Origin: an uncultured Blautia sp.
GTDB lineage: Bacteria > Bacillota > Clostridia > Lachnospirales > Lachnospiraceae
DNA length: 9,772 nucleotides
Direction: 5' to 3'
Assembly (NCBI GenBank): GCA_934408705.1
Contig: CAKRVL010000091.1
Location: 1 to 9,772, forward strand
This document shows, in pieces, positions 1 through 5,862 of the stretch. Both the position numbers and the translations under genes were made by a program. Position 1 is the first letter of the stretch, and each line of letters begins with the position of its first letter. Below the pieces are notes generated by a model. It had not been told where the DNA came from and did not search any database. It worked only from the letters and a program-made list of their open reading frames with translations.

Positions 1-27
1 ATCCATGGTTTTCATCTTTCTTGCCAT
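1..27 (-). CDS. nifJ: Pyruvate:ferredoxin oxidoreductase, N-terminal 9 codons (partial)
   Basis: The gene runs off the left edge. Only nine codons are visible, reading MARKMKTMD. I recognise this as the usual opening of clostridial homodimeric pyruvate:ferredoxin (flavodoxin) oxidoreductases, where it is normally followed by GNTAAAH. The enzyme oxidatively decarboxylates pyruvate to acetyl-CoA and reduces ferredoxin in the cytoplasm of anaerobes. The start is supported by an AAGGAGG ribosome binding site at 39-45, 11 bases upstream. A strong promoter at 102-130 and an Rrf2-type regulator gene immediately upstream fit a redox-regulated metabolic enzyme. The call rests on a very short peptide, so it is a recognition call rather than a domain-level assignment. 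Confidence 0.68.
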
Positions 28-70
28 AGTTTGTTTTTCCTCCTTAAAGGTATGATGAAAATAATATTTC

Positions 71-87
71 TAGACACAATGTGTCTA
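71..87. promoter_or_regulatory. Palindromic operator in the nifJ leader
   Basis: The sequence TAGACACAATGTGTCTA is a perfect 8-bp inverted repeat around one central base. It lies just downstream of the predicted start of transcription (about +8 to +24), a classic repressor position. The protein that binds it is not identifiable from sequence. The adjacent Rrf2-family regulator is one candidate. Confidence 0.5.
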
Positions 88-101
88 AAAGTCCATATGA
101 C

Positions 102-130
102 ATTATAGCATAATCTTCCATTGATGTCCA
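102..130 (-). promoter_or_regulatory. Promoter of the nifJ-like gene
   Basis: On the minus strand there is a -35 element TGGACA (130-125), a 17-base spacer and a perfect -10 element TATAAT (107-102). The -10 is preceded by TGC, which makes it an extended -10. Transcription would begin near 95 and leave a leader of about 68 bases before the ATG at 27. Confidence 0.7.
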
Positions 131-137
131 TTTTGAT

Positions 138-161
138 TTTTGTATATTATCACATACAAAA
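138..161. promoter_or_regulatory. Inverted repeat upstream of the nifJ -35 element
   Basis: TTTTGTAT and ATACAAAA form perfect 8-bp arms separated by 8 bases. The site ends about 8 bp upstream of the -35 hexamer of the nifJ-like promoter, where an activator or second regulator could bind. AT-richness makes chance a real alternative. Confidence 0.35.
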
Positions 162-188
162 GCCTTATAAAAACATTTCCTGTTACAC

Positions 189-226
189 AAAAAAAGCCGG
201 TCCCCCCATCACGGAGTCTGACCGGC
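189..226 (-). terminator. Rho-independent terminator of the Rrf2 gene
   Basis: On the minus strand GCCGGTC (226-220) pairs with GACCGGC (202-196) to give a 7-bp GC-rich stem, followed directly by a run of seven Ts (195-189). It lies about 50 bases past the Rrf2 stop codon and insulates it from the nifJ promoter. Confidence 0.85.
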
Positions 227-275
227 GTAACCTCTTACAGTCCTCAGAAGCATCTATTCCTATATTATATTAATA

Positions 276-689
276 TTAAGCTTCTGGCATAAAAATCTCC
301 TGAAGAGATTTCCTCTTAAGCATTTCCCATACGCCCTGCTGGATGTCACACAGTTCTCTATGCATATAACATGGAAGGTGGTCGCCTCTTCCATCTGCAG
401 GACATTCATAGCCAGCTGACATACATTCAATAATAAACAAATCCGGATCAATAGACTTGTATACATCATACAGTGTCAGCTCACTAAGTGATTTATTCAA
501 GGCATAACCGCCATGAACGCCACGATATCCCTTTACGATATCGGCTTTCTGAAGTTTCTTTAAAATCTTGTAGGCAAAGGGGGCGGTAATGGATTCCTTC
601 TCACAGATTTCATTAACGCTAAGGCGGGTTTCCCCTGACAGTGCCCGAAGAACTCTTGCTGCATAATCGCACTCTCTTGTAATAAACAT
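276..689 (-). CDS. Rrf2-family transcriptional regulator
   Basis: A 137-residue protein of normal Rrf2 length. It opens with the family-typical MFITRECDYAARVL, and the winged helix-turn-helix covers about residues 10-64, ending in the conserved GVHGGYAL wing. The C-terminal half carries four cysteines (89, 96, 107, 114), in the region where IscR and relatives bind an iron-sulfur cluster. The spacing differs from the IscR C-X5-C-X5-C pattern, so a cluster is plausible but not proven. I chose the ATG at 689 over an upstream ATG at 716 because it matches the family N-terminus and has an AAGGAG site 12 bases upstream. The gene sits just upstream of nifJ, has its own promoter and terminator, and may sense redox or Fe-S status to control nifJ or itself (inference). 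Confidence 0.88.
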   Translation of the reverse strand: MFITRECDYAARVLRALSGETRLSVNEICEKESITAPFAYKILKKLQKADIVKGYRGVHGGYALNKSLSELTLYDVYKSIDPDLFIIECMSAGYECPADGRGDHLPCYMHRELCDIQQGVWEMLKRKSLQEIFMPEA

Positions 690-753
690 ACTAATACCTT
701 TCTCCTTACAAACCACGTAAGTTTTTCGTTTCTTCCCCTCCCAAGTATTCTAA

Positions 754-782
754 ATTATAACAATTCTCCACCTGTTTTTCAA
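754..782 (-). promoter_or_regulatory. Promoter of the Rrf2 gene
   Basis: On the minus strand TTGAAA (782-777) and TATAAT (759-754) are separated by 17 bases. Transcription would start near 747, about 58 bases before the ATG at 689. The promoter lies in the gap after aroK, so the regulator need not depend on aroK transcription. Confidence 0.65.
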
Positions 783-815
783 CCGTTTTTTAATTATTTC
801 AACATTAATTTCACG

Positions 816-1343
816 TCATTTTTGATTATCGTCAATTTTTAGACGTTTATTTATTTCCAGACAAATTTCCCCGACAGTACGATTATCCGTTTGTATAATG
901 CAGTCTGCAGCCGCTTCATATTTAGGACGTCTTGCTTCCATCAACCGGCCGATATACTCCGGATTCATGTTTTTTTCAAGGAGTGGCCGGTTATGGCTGC
1001 CCTTTACTCTTTGGTAAACAGTCTGAGGTTCTGCTGTCAAAAGAACAATGATTCCGTTTTTTCGCATCGCGTCCACATTACACTGGCGCATAACAGTGCC
1101 GCCGCCACAAGACACAACAACATGATCCATAACTGAGATTCTATTTACAAGCTCCGTTTCCAGATCACGAAAATATCCCTCTCCCTTTTTCTCAAAAATC
1201 TCAGGAATACTCATTCCCTGCTCCTGGACGATCTGCTCATCCATCTCGATCATTCTGAATCCGCAAAGTTCATGCATTCCCTTCAGTATGGTGCTTTTCC
1301 CGGTTCCCATAAATCCAGTGAGATAAATCTGTTTCTTCGGCAT
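816..1343 (-). CDS. aroK: Shikimate kinase
   Basis: A 175-residue P-loop kinase that phosphorylates shikimate at the 3-hydroxyl using ATP, the fifth step of chorismate and aromatic amino acid synthesis, in the cytoplasm. Visible motifs are the Walker A GFMGTGKST (residues 10-18), the shikimate-binding Asp of MDEQI (35) and Arg of FRDLE (59), the GGG motif (80-82), the LID segment RPLL (119-122) and the adenine-side ARRPKY (137-142). Length matches the family. The ATG at 1343 is chosen because GGAGG lies 7 bases upstream and the protein then begins MPKKQIYLTGFMG. An in-frame ATG at 1361 has no comparable site. No hairpin terminator is obvious downstream. aroK is alone here, without other shikimate-pathway genes. 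Confidence 0.93.
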   Translation of the reverse strand: MPKKQIYLTGFMGTGKSTILKGMHELCGFRMIEMDEQIVQEQGMSIPEIFEKKGEGYFRDLETELVNRISVMDHVVVSCGGGTVMRQCNVDAMRKNGIIVLLTAEPQTVYQRVKGSHNRPLLEKNMNPEYIGRLMEARRPKYEAAADCIIQTDNRTVGEICLEINKRLKIDDNQK

Positions 1344-1388
1344 AATTTTTCCTCCAGTCAAATACCCTTAATTGCCATTGTATCAGCA

Positions 1389-1417
1389 ATTATAACAGCG
1401 GTATTTTTCTTTGTAAA
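1389..1417 (-). promoter_or_regulatory. aroK: Promoter of aroK
   Basis: On the minus strand TTTACA (1417-1412), a 17-base spacer and a perfect TATAAT (1394-1389). The predicted start near 1382 gives a leader of about 38 bases. An inverted repeat, AATTGC at 1370-1375 with GCAATT at 1386-1391, straddles this start point and could be an operator, but it is short. Confidence 0.6.
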
Positions 1418-1506
1418 GCATAAGGTTTCCTGCTTTCATCCTCTTTCTCCATGTTTCTGCTGTAAAACAGCCTTTAAACAGGAAATAATTGTTGCAAAAT
1501 TGCCAG

Positions 1507-1535
1507 TTTACGATAAAATGAAAATCGGCTATACT
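1507..1535 (+). promoter_or_regulatory. Promoter of the ABC-F gene
   Basis: TTTACG (1507-1512), a 17-base spacer and TATACT (1530-1535) form a reasonable sigma-A promoter. It gives a leader of about 43 bases before the ATG at 1585. An alternative, TTGCAA (1492-1497) with TAAAAT (1514-1519), is also possible. The short leader leaves little room for an attenuator like those of some antibiotic-resistance ABC-F genes. Confidence 0.45.
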
Positions 1536-1584
1536 TATTACTATATGTGTATTTATCAGGATAATGTATTTATAGGAGGAAATT

Positions 1585-3225
1585 ATGATTTCAGCAAACA
1601 ATATTACTTTGCGAGTTGGAAAGAAAGCTCTTTTCGAAGATGTTAATATCAAATTTACAGAAGGGAACTGCTACGGTCTTATCGGTGCTAACGGTGCCGG
1701 AAAATCTACATTTCTGAAGATTCTTTCCGGTCAGCTGGAGCCCACCAATGGTGATATTGTGATCACACCAGGACAGCGTCTCTCTTTTTTACAGCAGGAC
1801 CACTTTAAATATGATGCCTACACTGTTCTTGACACTGTTATCATGGGTAACCTTCGTCTCTATGAGATCATGAAGGAGAAGGAAGCCATTTATTCAAAAG
1901 AAGACTTCACAGATGAGGATGGAATCCGTGCCAGTGAGCTGGAGGGTGAATTCGCAGAGATGAACGGATGGGAAGCAGAATCCGATGCGGCTACTCTTCT
2001 CAATGGTCTTGGAATTGATACTGAATTCCATTATACACAGATGGCAGATCTGACAGGTAGTATGAAGGTTAAGGTTCTTCTTGCACAGGCTCTTTTTGGC
2101 AACCCTGATATTCTGCTTCTGGATGAGCCTACTAACCATCTGGACCTTCCTGCGATCGAATGGCTGGAAGAGTTCCTGATCAACTTTGATAATACCGTTA
2201 TCGTTGTTTCCCATGACCGTTATTTCCTTAACAAGGTTTGTACACAGACTGCTGATATTGATTATGGCAAAATTCAGCTGTATGCAGGTAACTATGACTT
2301 CTGGTATGAATCCAGCCAGCTTCTTATCAAGCAGATGAAAGAAGCCAACAAGAAAAAAGAAGAAAAAATCAAAGAGCTTCAGGAATTTATTTCCCGATTC
2401 AGCGCCAATGCTTCTAAGTCCAAGCAGGCTACTTCCCGTAAAAGAGCCCTGGAGAAGATCCAGCTTGATGATATGCGTCCTTCCAGCCGTAAATATCCTT
2501 ACATTGACTTCCGCCCTAACCGCGAAATTGGAAATGAGGTTCTTATGGTTGAGAATCTTTCCAAGACCATTGATGGCGTGAAGGTTCTGGACAACATATC
2601 CTTCACTCTTGGACACGATGACAAGGTAGCCTTCGTTGGAGCTAACGAGCAGGCTATTACAACCTTCTTCAAGATCATTACCGGTGAAATGGAGCCTGAC
2701 GAAGGTAACTATAAATGGGGAATCACAACTACTCAGGCTTATTTTCCAAAAGACAATACAAAGGAATTCGACAACGATCTTACTATCACAGACTGGCTGA
2801 CACAGTATTCTGAGATCAAGGATGCCACTTATGTACGAGGCTTCCTTGGACGTATGCTTTTCCCTGGTGAGGATGGCGTGAAGCGTGTACGCGTACTTTC
2901 CGGTGGTGAGAAGGTTCGCTGTCTTCTTTCCAAAATGATGATTTCCGGTGCTAATATTCTTATTCTGGATGAGCCTACCAACCATCTGGACATGGAATCT
3001 ATCACTGCTCTGAACAATGGTCTGATCAAATTCCCTGGTGTTATTCTTTTCACCTCCCATGACCATCAGTTTGTTCAGACAACTGCCAACCGTATTATGG
3101 AGATTCTTCCTAATGGTACTATGGTCGATAAGATCACTACTTATGATGAATATCTTGCCAGCGATGAAATGGCTAAGAAGCGTCACGTATTCCAGATCAC
3201 AGAGGAAGACGCACAGGATAACTAA
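1585..3225 (+). CDS. ABC-F family ATPase, YbiT-like
   Basis: A 546-residue soluble protein with two ATP-binding cassettes and no membrane segments. This is the ABC-F layout of ribosome-associated translation factors such as YbiT and EttA. Cassette 1 has Walker A GANGAGKST (34-42), Walker B plus DEPTNHLD (176-187) and the H-loop SHD (209-211). The charged inter-domain linker (about 245-310) contains the RFSANASKSKQATSR segment shared with YbiT. Cassette 2 has the signature LSGGE (438-442), Walker B (458-469) and SHD (491-493). Two elements are degenerate: signature 1 reads LTGSM (156-160), and Walker A 2 reads GANEQAITT (352-360) with no lysine. AGGAGG sits 5 bases before the ATG, and a strong terminator follows. 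General ribosome rescue or translation regulation is more likely than antibiotic resistance, but this cannot be settled by sequence. Confidence 0.9.
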   Translation: MISANNITLRVGKKALFEDVNIKFTEGNCYGLIGANGAGKSTFLKILSGQLEPTNGDIVITPGQRLSFLQQDHFKYDAYTVLDTVIMGNLRLYEIMKEKEAIYSKEDFTDEDGIRASELEGEFAEMNGWEAESDAATLLNGLGIDTEFHYTQMADLTGSMKVKVLLAQALFGNPDILLLDEPTNHLDLPAIEWLEEFLINFDNTVIVVSHDRYFLNKVCTQTADIDYGKIQLYAGNYDFWYESSQLLIKQMKEANKKKEEKIKELQEFISRFSANASKSKQATSRKRALEKIQLDDMRPSSRKYPYIDFRPNREIGNEVLMVENLSKTIDGVKVLDNISFTLGHDDKVAFVGANEQAITTFFKIITGEMEPDEGNYKWGITTTQAYFPKDNTKEFDNDLTITDWLTQYSEIKDATYVRGFLGRMLFPGEDGVKRVRVLSGGEKVRCLLSKMMISGANILILDEPTNHLDMESITALNNGLIKFPGVILFTSHDHQFVQTTANRIMEILPNGTMVDKITTYDEYLASDEMAKKRHVFQITEEDAQDN

Positions 3226-3234
3226 TCCTTATAC

Positions 3235-3281
3235 AAAAAAGCTCCCCTTTACCGGATTATCTCTGGTAAAGGGGAGCTTTT
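3235..3281. terminator. Bidirectional terminator between convergent genes
   Basis: GCTCCCCTTTACC (3241-3253) pairs perfectly with GGTAAAGGGGAGC (3265-3277) around an 11-base loop. The stem is flanked by a run of A at 3235-3240 and a run of T at 3278-3281, so it works in both directions. It ends the ABC-F gene on the plus strand and the secreted-protein gene on the minus strand. Confidence 0.92.
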
Positions 3282-3317
3282 ATAATATATACACTCTATT
3301 TCTTAACTATTTTATTA

Positions 3318-4145
3318 TCAGCTGATTCCAGCAGCACCTCTGATTGTGATGTAATCAGACGGGAAATAATAAGTCACACTACCCTTCTTAGTAGTAAGGA
3401 TTCCTGTAAATGATCTGCCCTCTGAGCTCTGTGGAATCAACATAAAATGATACTTGGTATTTCCATTAGTAGTAAGGTATTTACGCTTGTAAGAAGCAAC
3501 CCTCTTCTTGTTAGCATAACGTCTGCATAAGGTGTAATTCGCCTTGAAATTATATGTTTCAAAAGTAGTGGCATTCAGCTTGCGGTTAATGGATGCACCT
3601 TTCTTCGATGCAACAATAAGAGGTAATGTGGAGATATTACTGTTTATTCTGGTCATCTTAATCCATTTACCCTTCTTAATCGCCTTAGTGCTCTTCAATG
3701 GACTATGCCCCTTCTTCTGGTATGCCACTCTGAGCTTACTTGCTGTATTAGCAGTATTAACCTGCACCCTAAGCTTAACAGAACCAGATGTTACTTTAAT
3801 ACATGCGATCATTCCCTGATTAGAGGAGCTGGTGCTCTTCACATAAGTAGTATTAGTGATCTCACCGGAATCTGTACGGGCATCCTTCAGCGCCACGGCC
3901 TCTCCACCATATGCATATACAACATCATATCTGGTTCCGGCACTCTGTGGCTGAATGCGGTAAGTATATGCAGTAATCCTGTTGCCTCTGATGTCTGTAT
4001 TCATCAGATGTACGCATTTACCAGACTTAATAGTAATTGGAGTAAATGTCTTAGTCGCCGCTGATACAGGCAGTGCGCACATCATCGTCATAGCAGCTGC
4101 CGCAATCCCAATCAGCAATTTCTTAAATCTCTTTCCTTCTCTCAT
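3318..4145 (-). CDS. Secreted protein of unknown function
   Basis: A 275-residue protein with a clear Sec signal peptide: basic MREGKRFKK, a hydrophobic core at about residues 10-25, and a signal-peptidase I site near VSA/A (27-30). The mature part is about 246 residues, rich in lysine, arginine, threonine and serine, and looks all-beta. Two segments, about 36-65 (ITIKSGKCVHL) and 150-180 (KAIKKGKWIKM), share an I-K-x-G-K-x-hydrophobic pattern. This suggests two tandem beta-sandwich modules, possibly like pre-peptidase C-terminal (PPC) domains (weak inference). No catalytic motif, anchor or LPXTG signal is visible, so it is probably released or held by charge. The ATG at 4145 has AAGGAGG four bases upstream. 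A TATAAT at 4187-4182 (minus strand) may be the -10 element, without a convincing -35. Confidence 0.78.
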   Translation of the reverse strand: MREGKRFKKLLIGIAAAAMTMMCALPVSAATKTFTPITIKSGKCVHLMNTDIRGNRITAYTYRIQPQSAGTRYDVVYAYGGEAVALKDARTDSGEITNTTYVKSTSSSNQGMIACIKVTSGSVKLRVQVNTANTASKLRVAYQKKGHSPLKSTKAIKKGKWIKMTRINSNISTLPLIVASKKGASINRKLNATTFETYNFKANYTLCRRYANKKRVASYKRKYLTTNGNTKYHFMLIPQSSEGRSFTGILTTKKGSVTYYFPSDYITIRGAAGIS

Positions 4146-4309
4146 AAATCCTCCTTGCTGCCCCGTCCCTGCAGAGGCCTTATTATATTACATTTCTGTT
4201 AGCTTCCTGACACCTTATCAGAAATACCTATATATGTATTTTAACATATATACCCTTTTCTTTTGTAAAATGTGTTTATACTTAAAATAAAAGTTGCAAG
4301 CCATAGCTT

Positions 4310-4792
4310 TTATTCTGCTGCTGTAATTTCAGCCAGCTTTCCACCTGTCACCTTCAACAGATCATCCACCGGAACCTTTAAGGTCAGACCGATCCTGCCT
4401 CCGCTCACATAAATCTCCTGGAATCCTCCTGCAGATGCATCAAAGACAGTCGGAAAAGGTTTCTTCATTCCGATCGGGCTGCAACCGCCTCTTACATAAC
4501 CTGTAATCTTCGTAATATCCTTCACATGAATCATATCCACCGTCTTCTCACCTACTGCCCTGGCTGCCGCCTTACGATCCACCTCTTTCTCAATAGGAAC
4601 CACAAAAACGTAATAACCGCCGCTTTTTCCTTCCATCACAAGTGTCTTAAAAGACTGCTCATAAGGTGCTCCTGTAATATCCGCACAATGGATTCCATCT
4701 ACAAACTCATCACACTCATAAGCAATTGTCTCATACTTCACCTTCTGCCGGTCAAGCATTCTCATCGCATTTGTCTTTGCTTCTTTTGCCAT
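4310..4792 (-). CDS. ybaK: Cys-tRNA(Pro)/Cys-tRNA(Cys) deacylase, YbaK/EbsC type
   Basis: A 160-residue protein of the YbaK/ProX editing-domain family, full length. YbaK acts in trans with prolyl-tRNA synthetase to hydrolyse Cys mischarged onto tRNA(Pro). The key lysine is K49 in SFKTLV, and the substrate pocket loop GYVRGGCSPIGMKK (98-111) is intact, so the protein should be active. The start at 4792 is supported by AGGAGGT 10 bases upstream and by the family-typical N-terminus MAKEAKTNAMRMLD. The gene stands alone with its own promoter. No strong terminator is visible before the secreted-protein gene: only a weak AAAAG/CTTTT pairing lies around the stop codon. Confidence 0.9.
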   Translation of the reverse strand: MAKEAKTNAMRMLDRQKVKYETIAYECDEFVDGIHCADITGAPYEQSFKTLVMEGKSGGYYVFVVPIEKEVDRKAAARAVGEKTVDMIHVKDITKITGYVRGGCSPIGMKKPFPTVFDASAGGFQEIYVSGGRIGLTLKVPVDDLLKVTGGKLAEITAAE

Positions 4793-4829
4793 TTTAAGTC
4801 AACCTCCTGTAATGTATTGGCATAGTAAA

Positions 4830-4858
4830 GTTTTACCATAGAATTTCGTTTTCGTCAA
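4830..4858 (-). promoter_or_regulatory. Probable promoter of ybaK
   Basis: On the minus strand TTGACG (4858-4853), a 17-base spacer and TAAAAC (4835-4830). The -35 is good and the -10 is weak (4 of 6). The position, about 40 bases before the start codon, is sensible. Confidence 0.45.
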
Positions 4859-4905
4859 TGCACTTGACAGATGCCGCCAGCAGTATGACTGCAATCAGAT
4901 TACGC

Positions 4906-4938
4906 CTGTCAGTTACCTGTTAGTTATTTGTTAGTTAC
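4906..4938. repeat. Three tandem 11-bp repeats upstream of ybaK
   Basis: The units CTGTCAGTTAC, CTGTTAGTTAT and TTGTTAGTTAC follow each other without a gap. They sit about 50 bp upstream of the ybaK -35. An 11-bp direct-repeat period is what OmpR/PhoB-type response regulators recognise, and the first unit resembles half of a PhoB box (CTGTCA). The regulator is inference. The repeats are directly visible. Confidence 0.6.
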
Positions 4939-4991
4939 CACCATTTTTTCATGTATTTTCATGCTGTTTTGCAAGAAATCCCGATAGTAAC

Positions 4992-5026
4992 AAAAATGCC
5001 GTAAACCCTGGAGTTTACGGCATTTT
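4992..5026 (-). terminator. Strong terminator at the host/element border
   Basis: AAAATGCCGTAAAC (4993-5006) and GTTTACGGCATTTT (5013-5026) pair perfectly around a 6-base loop. Read on the minus strand the hairpin is followed by TTTTTG. It lies 24 bases past the stop codon of the short tail at 5050-5130 and is probably the native terminator of that host gene. It may also end transcription arriving from the accessory operon. Confidence 0.88.
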
Positions 5027-5049
5027 CAACGCTTTTACAATTTATATAA

Positions 5050-5130
5050 TCAGAACTTGCCAGCCTTAGCAGCTTCCTCAATGGAAGCGGTAAAGCCCGC
5101 AAAATTAGGAAGTATCGAACATTTTGTTAC
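5050..5130 (-). pseudogene. 3' remnant of a host gene, possible attachment-site end
   Basis: On the minus strand an open frame of about 26 codons ends in GFTASIEEAAKAGKF and a TGA, directly before a strong terminator. It has no start codon or ribosome binding site of its own and begins after an in-frame TAG at 5131-5133. The alanine- and lysine-rich helical tail reads like the genuine C-terminus of a cytoplasmic protein. I do not recognise which. The accessory operon begins within this stretch, so the simplest reading is that an element inserted near the 3' end of this gene, leaving the tail here. The rest of the gene would then lie beyond the far end of the element. No second att copy is visible in the window. 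Confidence 0.45.
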
Positions 5131-5212
5131 CTACTTGTTTCCTATTCACCAATTTTGGTGCTTTTCCAGCACTTCTCAGACCGATTTTACGCCTCAATTC
5201 CATCATAAACAT
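5105..5212 (-). CDS. Possible small basic protein, 35 aa
   Basis: A frame that opens with ATG at 5212, inside the 3' end of the Xis-like gene, and runs to a TAA at 5107-5105. It encodes 35 residues rich in lysine and arginine (core LRRKIGLRSAGKAPKLVNRK). AGGAAA lies about 6 bases before the ATG. It would be translationally coupled to the gene before it, and its end lies at the presumed element border. No family is recognised and the length is near the noise limit, so this is a candidate only. Confidence 0.25.
   Translation of the reverse strand: MFMMELRRKIGLRSAGKAPKLVNRKQVGNKMFDTS
5147..5172. repeat. Two overlapping inverted repeats near the element border
   Basis: CACCAATTTTGGTG (5147-5160) is a 6-bp palindrome with a 2-base centre. 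GTGCT at 5158-5162 pairs with AGCAC at 5168-5172. The two hairpins share 5158-5160 and cannot form together. They could be part of a recombinase arm site or a weak terminator without a T-run. Confidence 0.4.
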
Positions 5213-5426
5213 AACCCGTTTCCTGCCAGAATTTCATAGGTGATATGTAATAATCGTACTGGCTACTTCCATCTTTCTTGAAAGCTACTCCAAACGTGAG
5301 TAATCCCTGGATGATTCCCTGTCTCACAAACTGAGGATCTTTCTTCATTACTCTTGCAGCTACATTCACCGGGACATTTTCGCCAGTAAATCTTGGTACT
5401 TCTAACCATACCTTCTTTTCTTCCAT
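5187..5426 (-). CDS. Xis-like winged-helix DNA-binding protein
   Basis: A 79-residue protein typical of a small family in Firmicute phages and integrative elements. Residues 19-41 (PVNVAARVMKKDPQFVRQGI) form a helix-turn-helix of the excisionase/MerR type. Then come the conserved GLLTFGVAFK strand (41-50) and YYISPMKFWQETGY (59-72). Such proteins are usually annotated as excisionase-like or hypothetical. Sitting last in the operon, beside the presumed attachment end, it could help excision or regulate the element (inference). GGAGGGAG lies about 9 bases before the ATG at 5426. Confidence 0.75.
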   Translation of the reverse strand: MEEKKVWLEVPRFTGENVPVNVAARVMKKDPQFVRQGIIQGLLTFGVAFKKDGSSQYDYYISPMKFWQETGYVYDGIEA

Positions 5427-5429
5427 TTG

Positions 5430-5612
5430 TCAACTCTCCCTCCAATATAATTTTCCATATACCCAGTCCAGCAATTTTAATGCGATCATTCCCGGTGCCA
5501 GCATTACCAGCACCACCAAAAAGAAGAATCCGGCCAGCACGGTTGCCGCAAGCTCACCTTTCCTGGTTTTATCGCACCACTCGCCATCACTTTCATTTCC
5601 TCGCTGCCACAT
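5430..5612 (-). CDS. Small single-pass membrane protein
   Basis: A protein of about 60 residues with one strongly hydrophobic segment (LAATVLAGFFFLVVLVMLAP) preceded by a charged, hydrophilic stretch of about 20 residues. This predicts a single-spanning inner membrane protein. The ATG at 5612 has AGGGG eight bases upstream and is preferred. A GTG at 5621 in the same frame overlaps the previous stop codon as GTGA and would add three residues by coupling. No family is recognised. Small membrane proteins in phage operons include holins and superinfection-exclusion factors, but nothing here argues for either. Confidence 0.7.
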   Translation of the reverse strand: MWQRGNESDGEWCDKTRKGELAATVLAGFFFLVVLVMLAPGMIALKLLDWVYGKLYWRES

Positions 5613-5617
5613 TTCCC

Positions 5618-5860
5618 TCACCCCTTTTCTGCAAGGGCTTTTCCAACTGCTTCCATAATGTTCTCTGCCTTTGCTGGTCCGATTCCCTTTACTGTCAAAA
5701 GGATTTCTCTTAGCTCATCTGCCTTCAATCCTTCGGAATCTTCCTTGCCCTGGTTATATGCGTTCATGTAATAACGTGACAGGTAGTTGGACATATCCTG
5801 GTGGTCCATTTTCTTAATTTCCTTGTACATCTTTCGGTTCAGAACCATCTGCTTTGCCAT
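5618..5860 (-). CDS. Small helix-hairpin-helix protein
   Basis: An 80-residue, mostly helical protein. The N-terminal part (MVLNRKMYKEIKKMDHQDMSNYL) resembles small phage-encoded proteins of unknown function. The C-terminal residues 54-72 carry a clear helix-hairpin-helix core, LLTVKGIGPAKAENI, with the GIG hairpin that binds the DNA backbone without sequence specificity. It probably binds DNA or a DNA-processing partner. The ATG at 5860 lies two bases after the stop of the upstream gene, and GAGGG in that gene's last codons serves as its ribosome site. Its stop overlaps the possible GTG start of the membrane-protein gene. Confidence 0.78.
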   Translation of the reverse strand: MAKQMVLNRKMYKEIKKMDHQDMSNYLSRYYMNAYNQGKEDSEGLKADELREILLTVKGIGPAKAENIMEAVGKALAEKG

Positions 5861-5862
5861 GA

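Noticed and set aside
1272..1646. Plus-strand open frame across aroK and the ABC-F start
   Set aside because: It overlaps two well-supported genes and both promoters, has no ribosome binding site and no recognisable domain.
1894..3186. A 430-codon open frame on the minus strand
   Set aside because: It is antisense to the ABC-F gene, has no ribosome binding site, and its translation is low-complexity with no domain. It is a shadow of a strongly supported gene.
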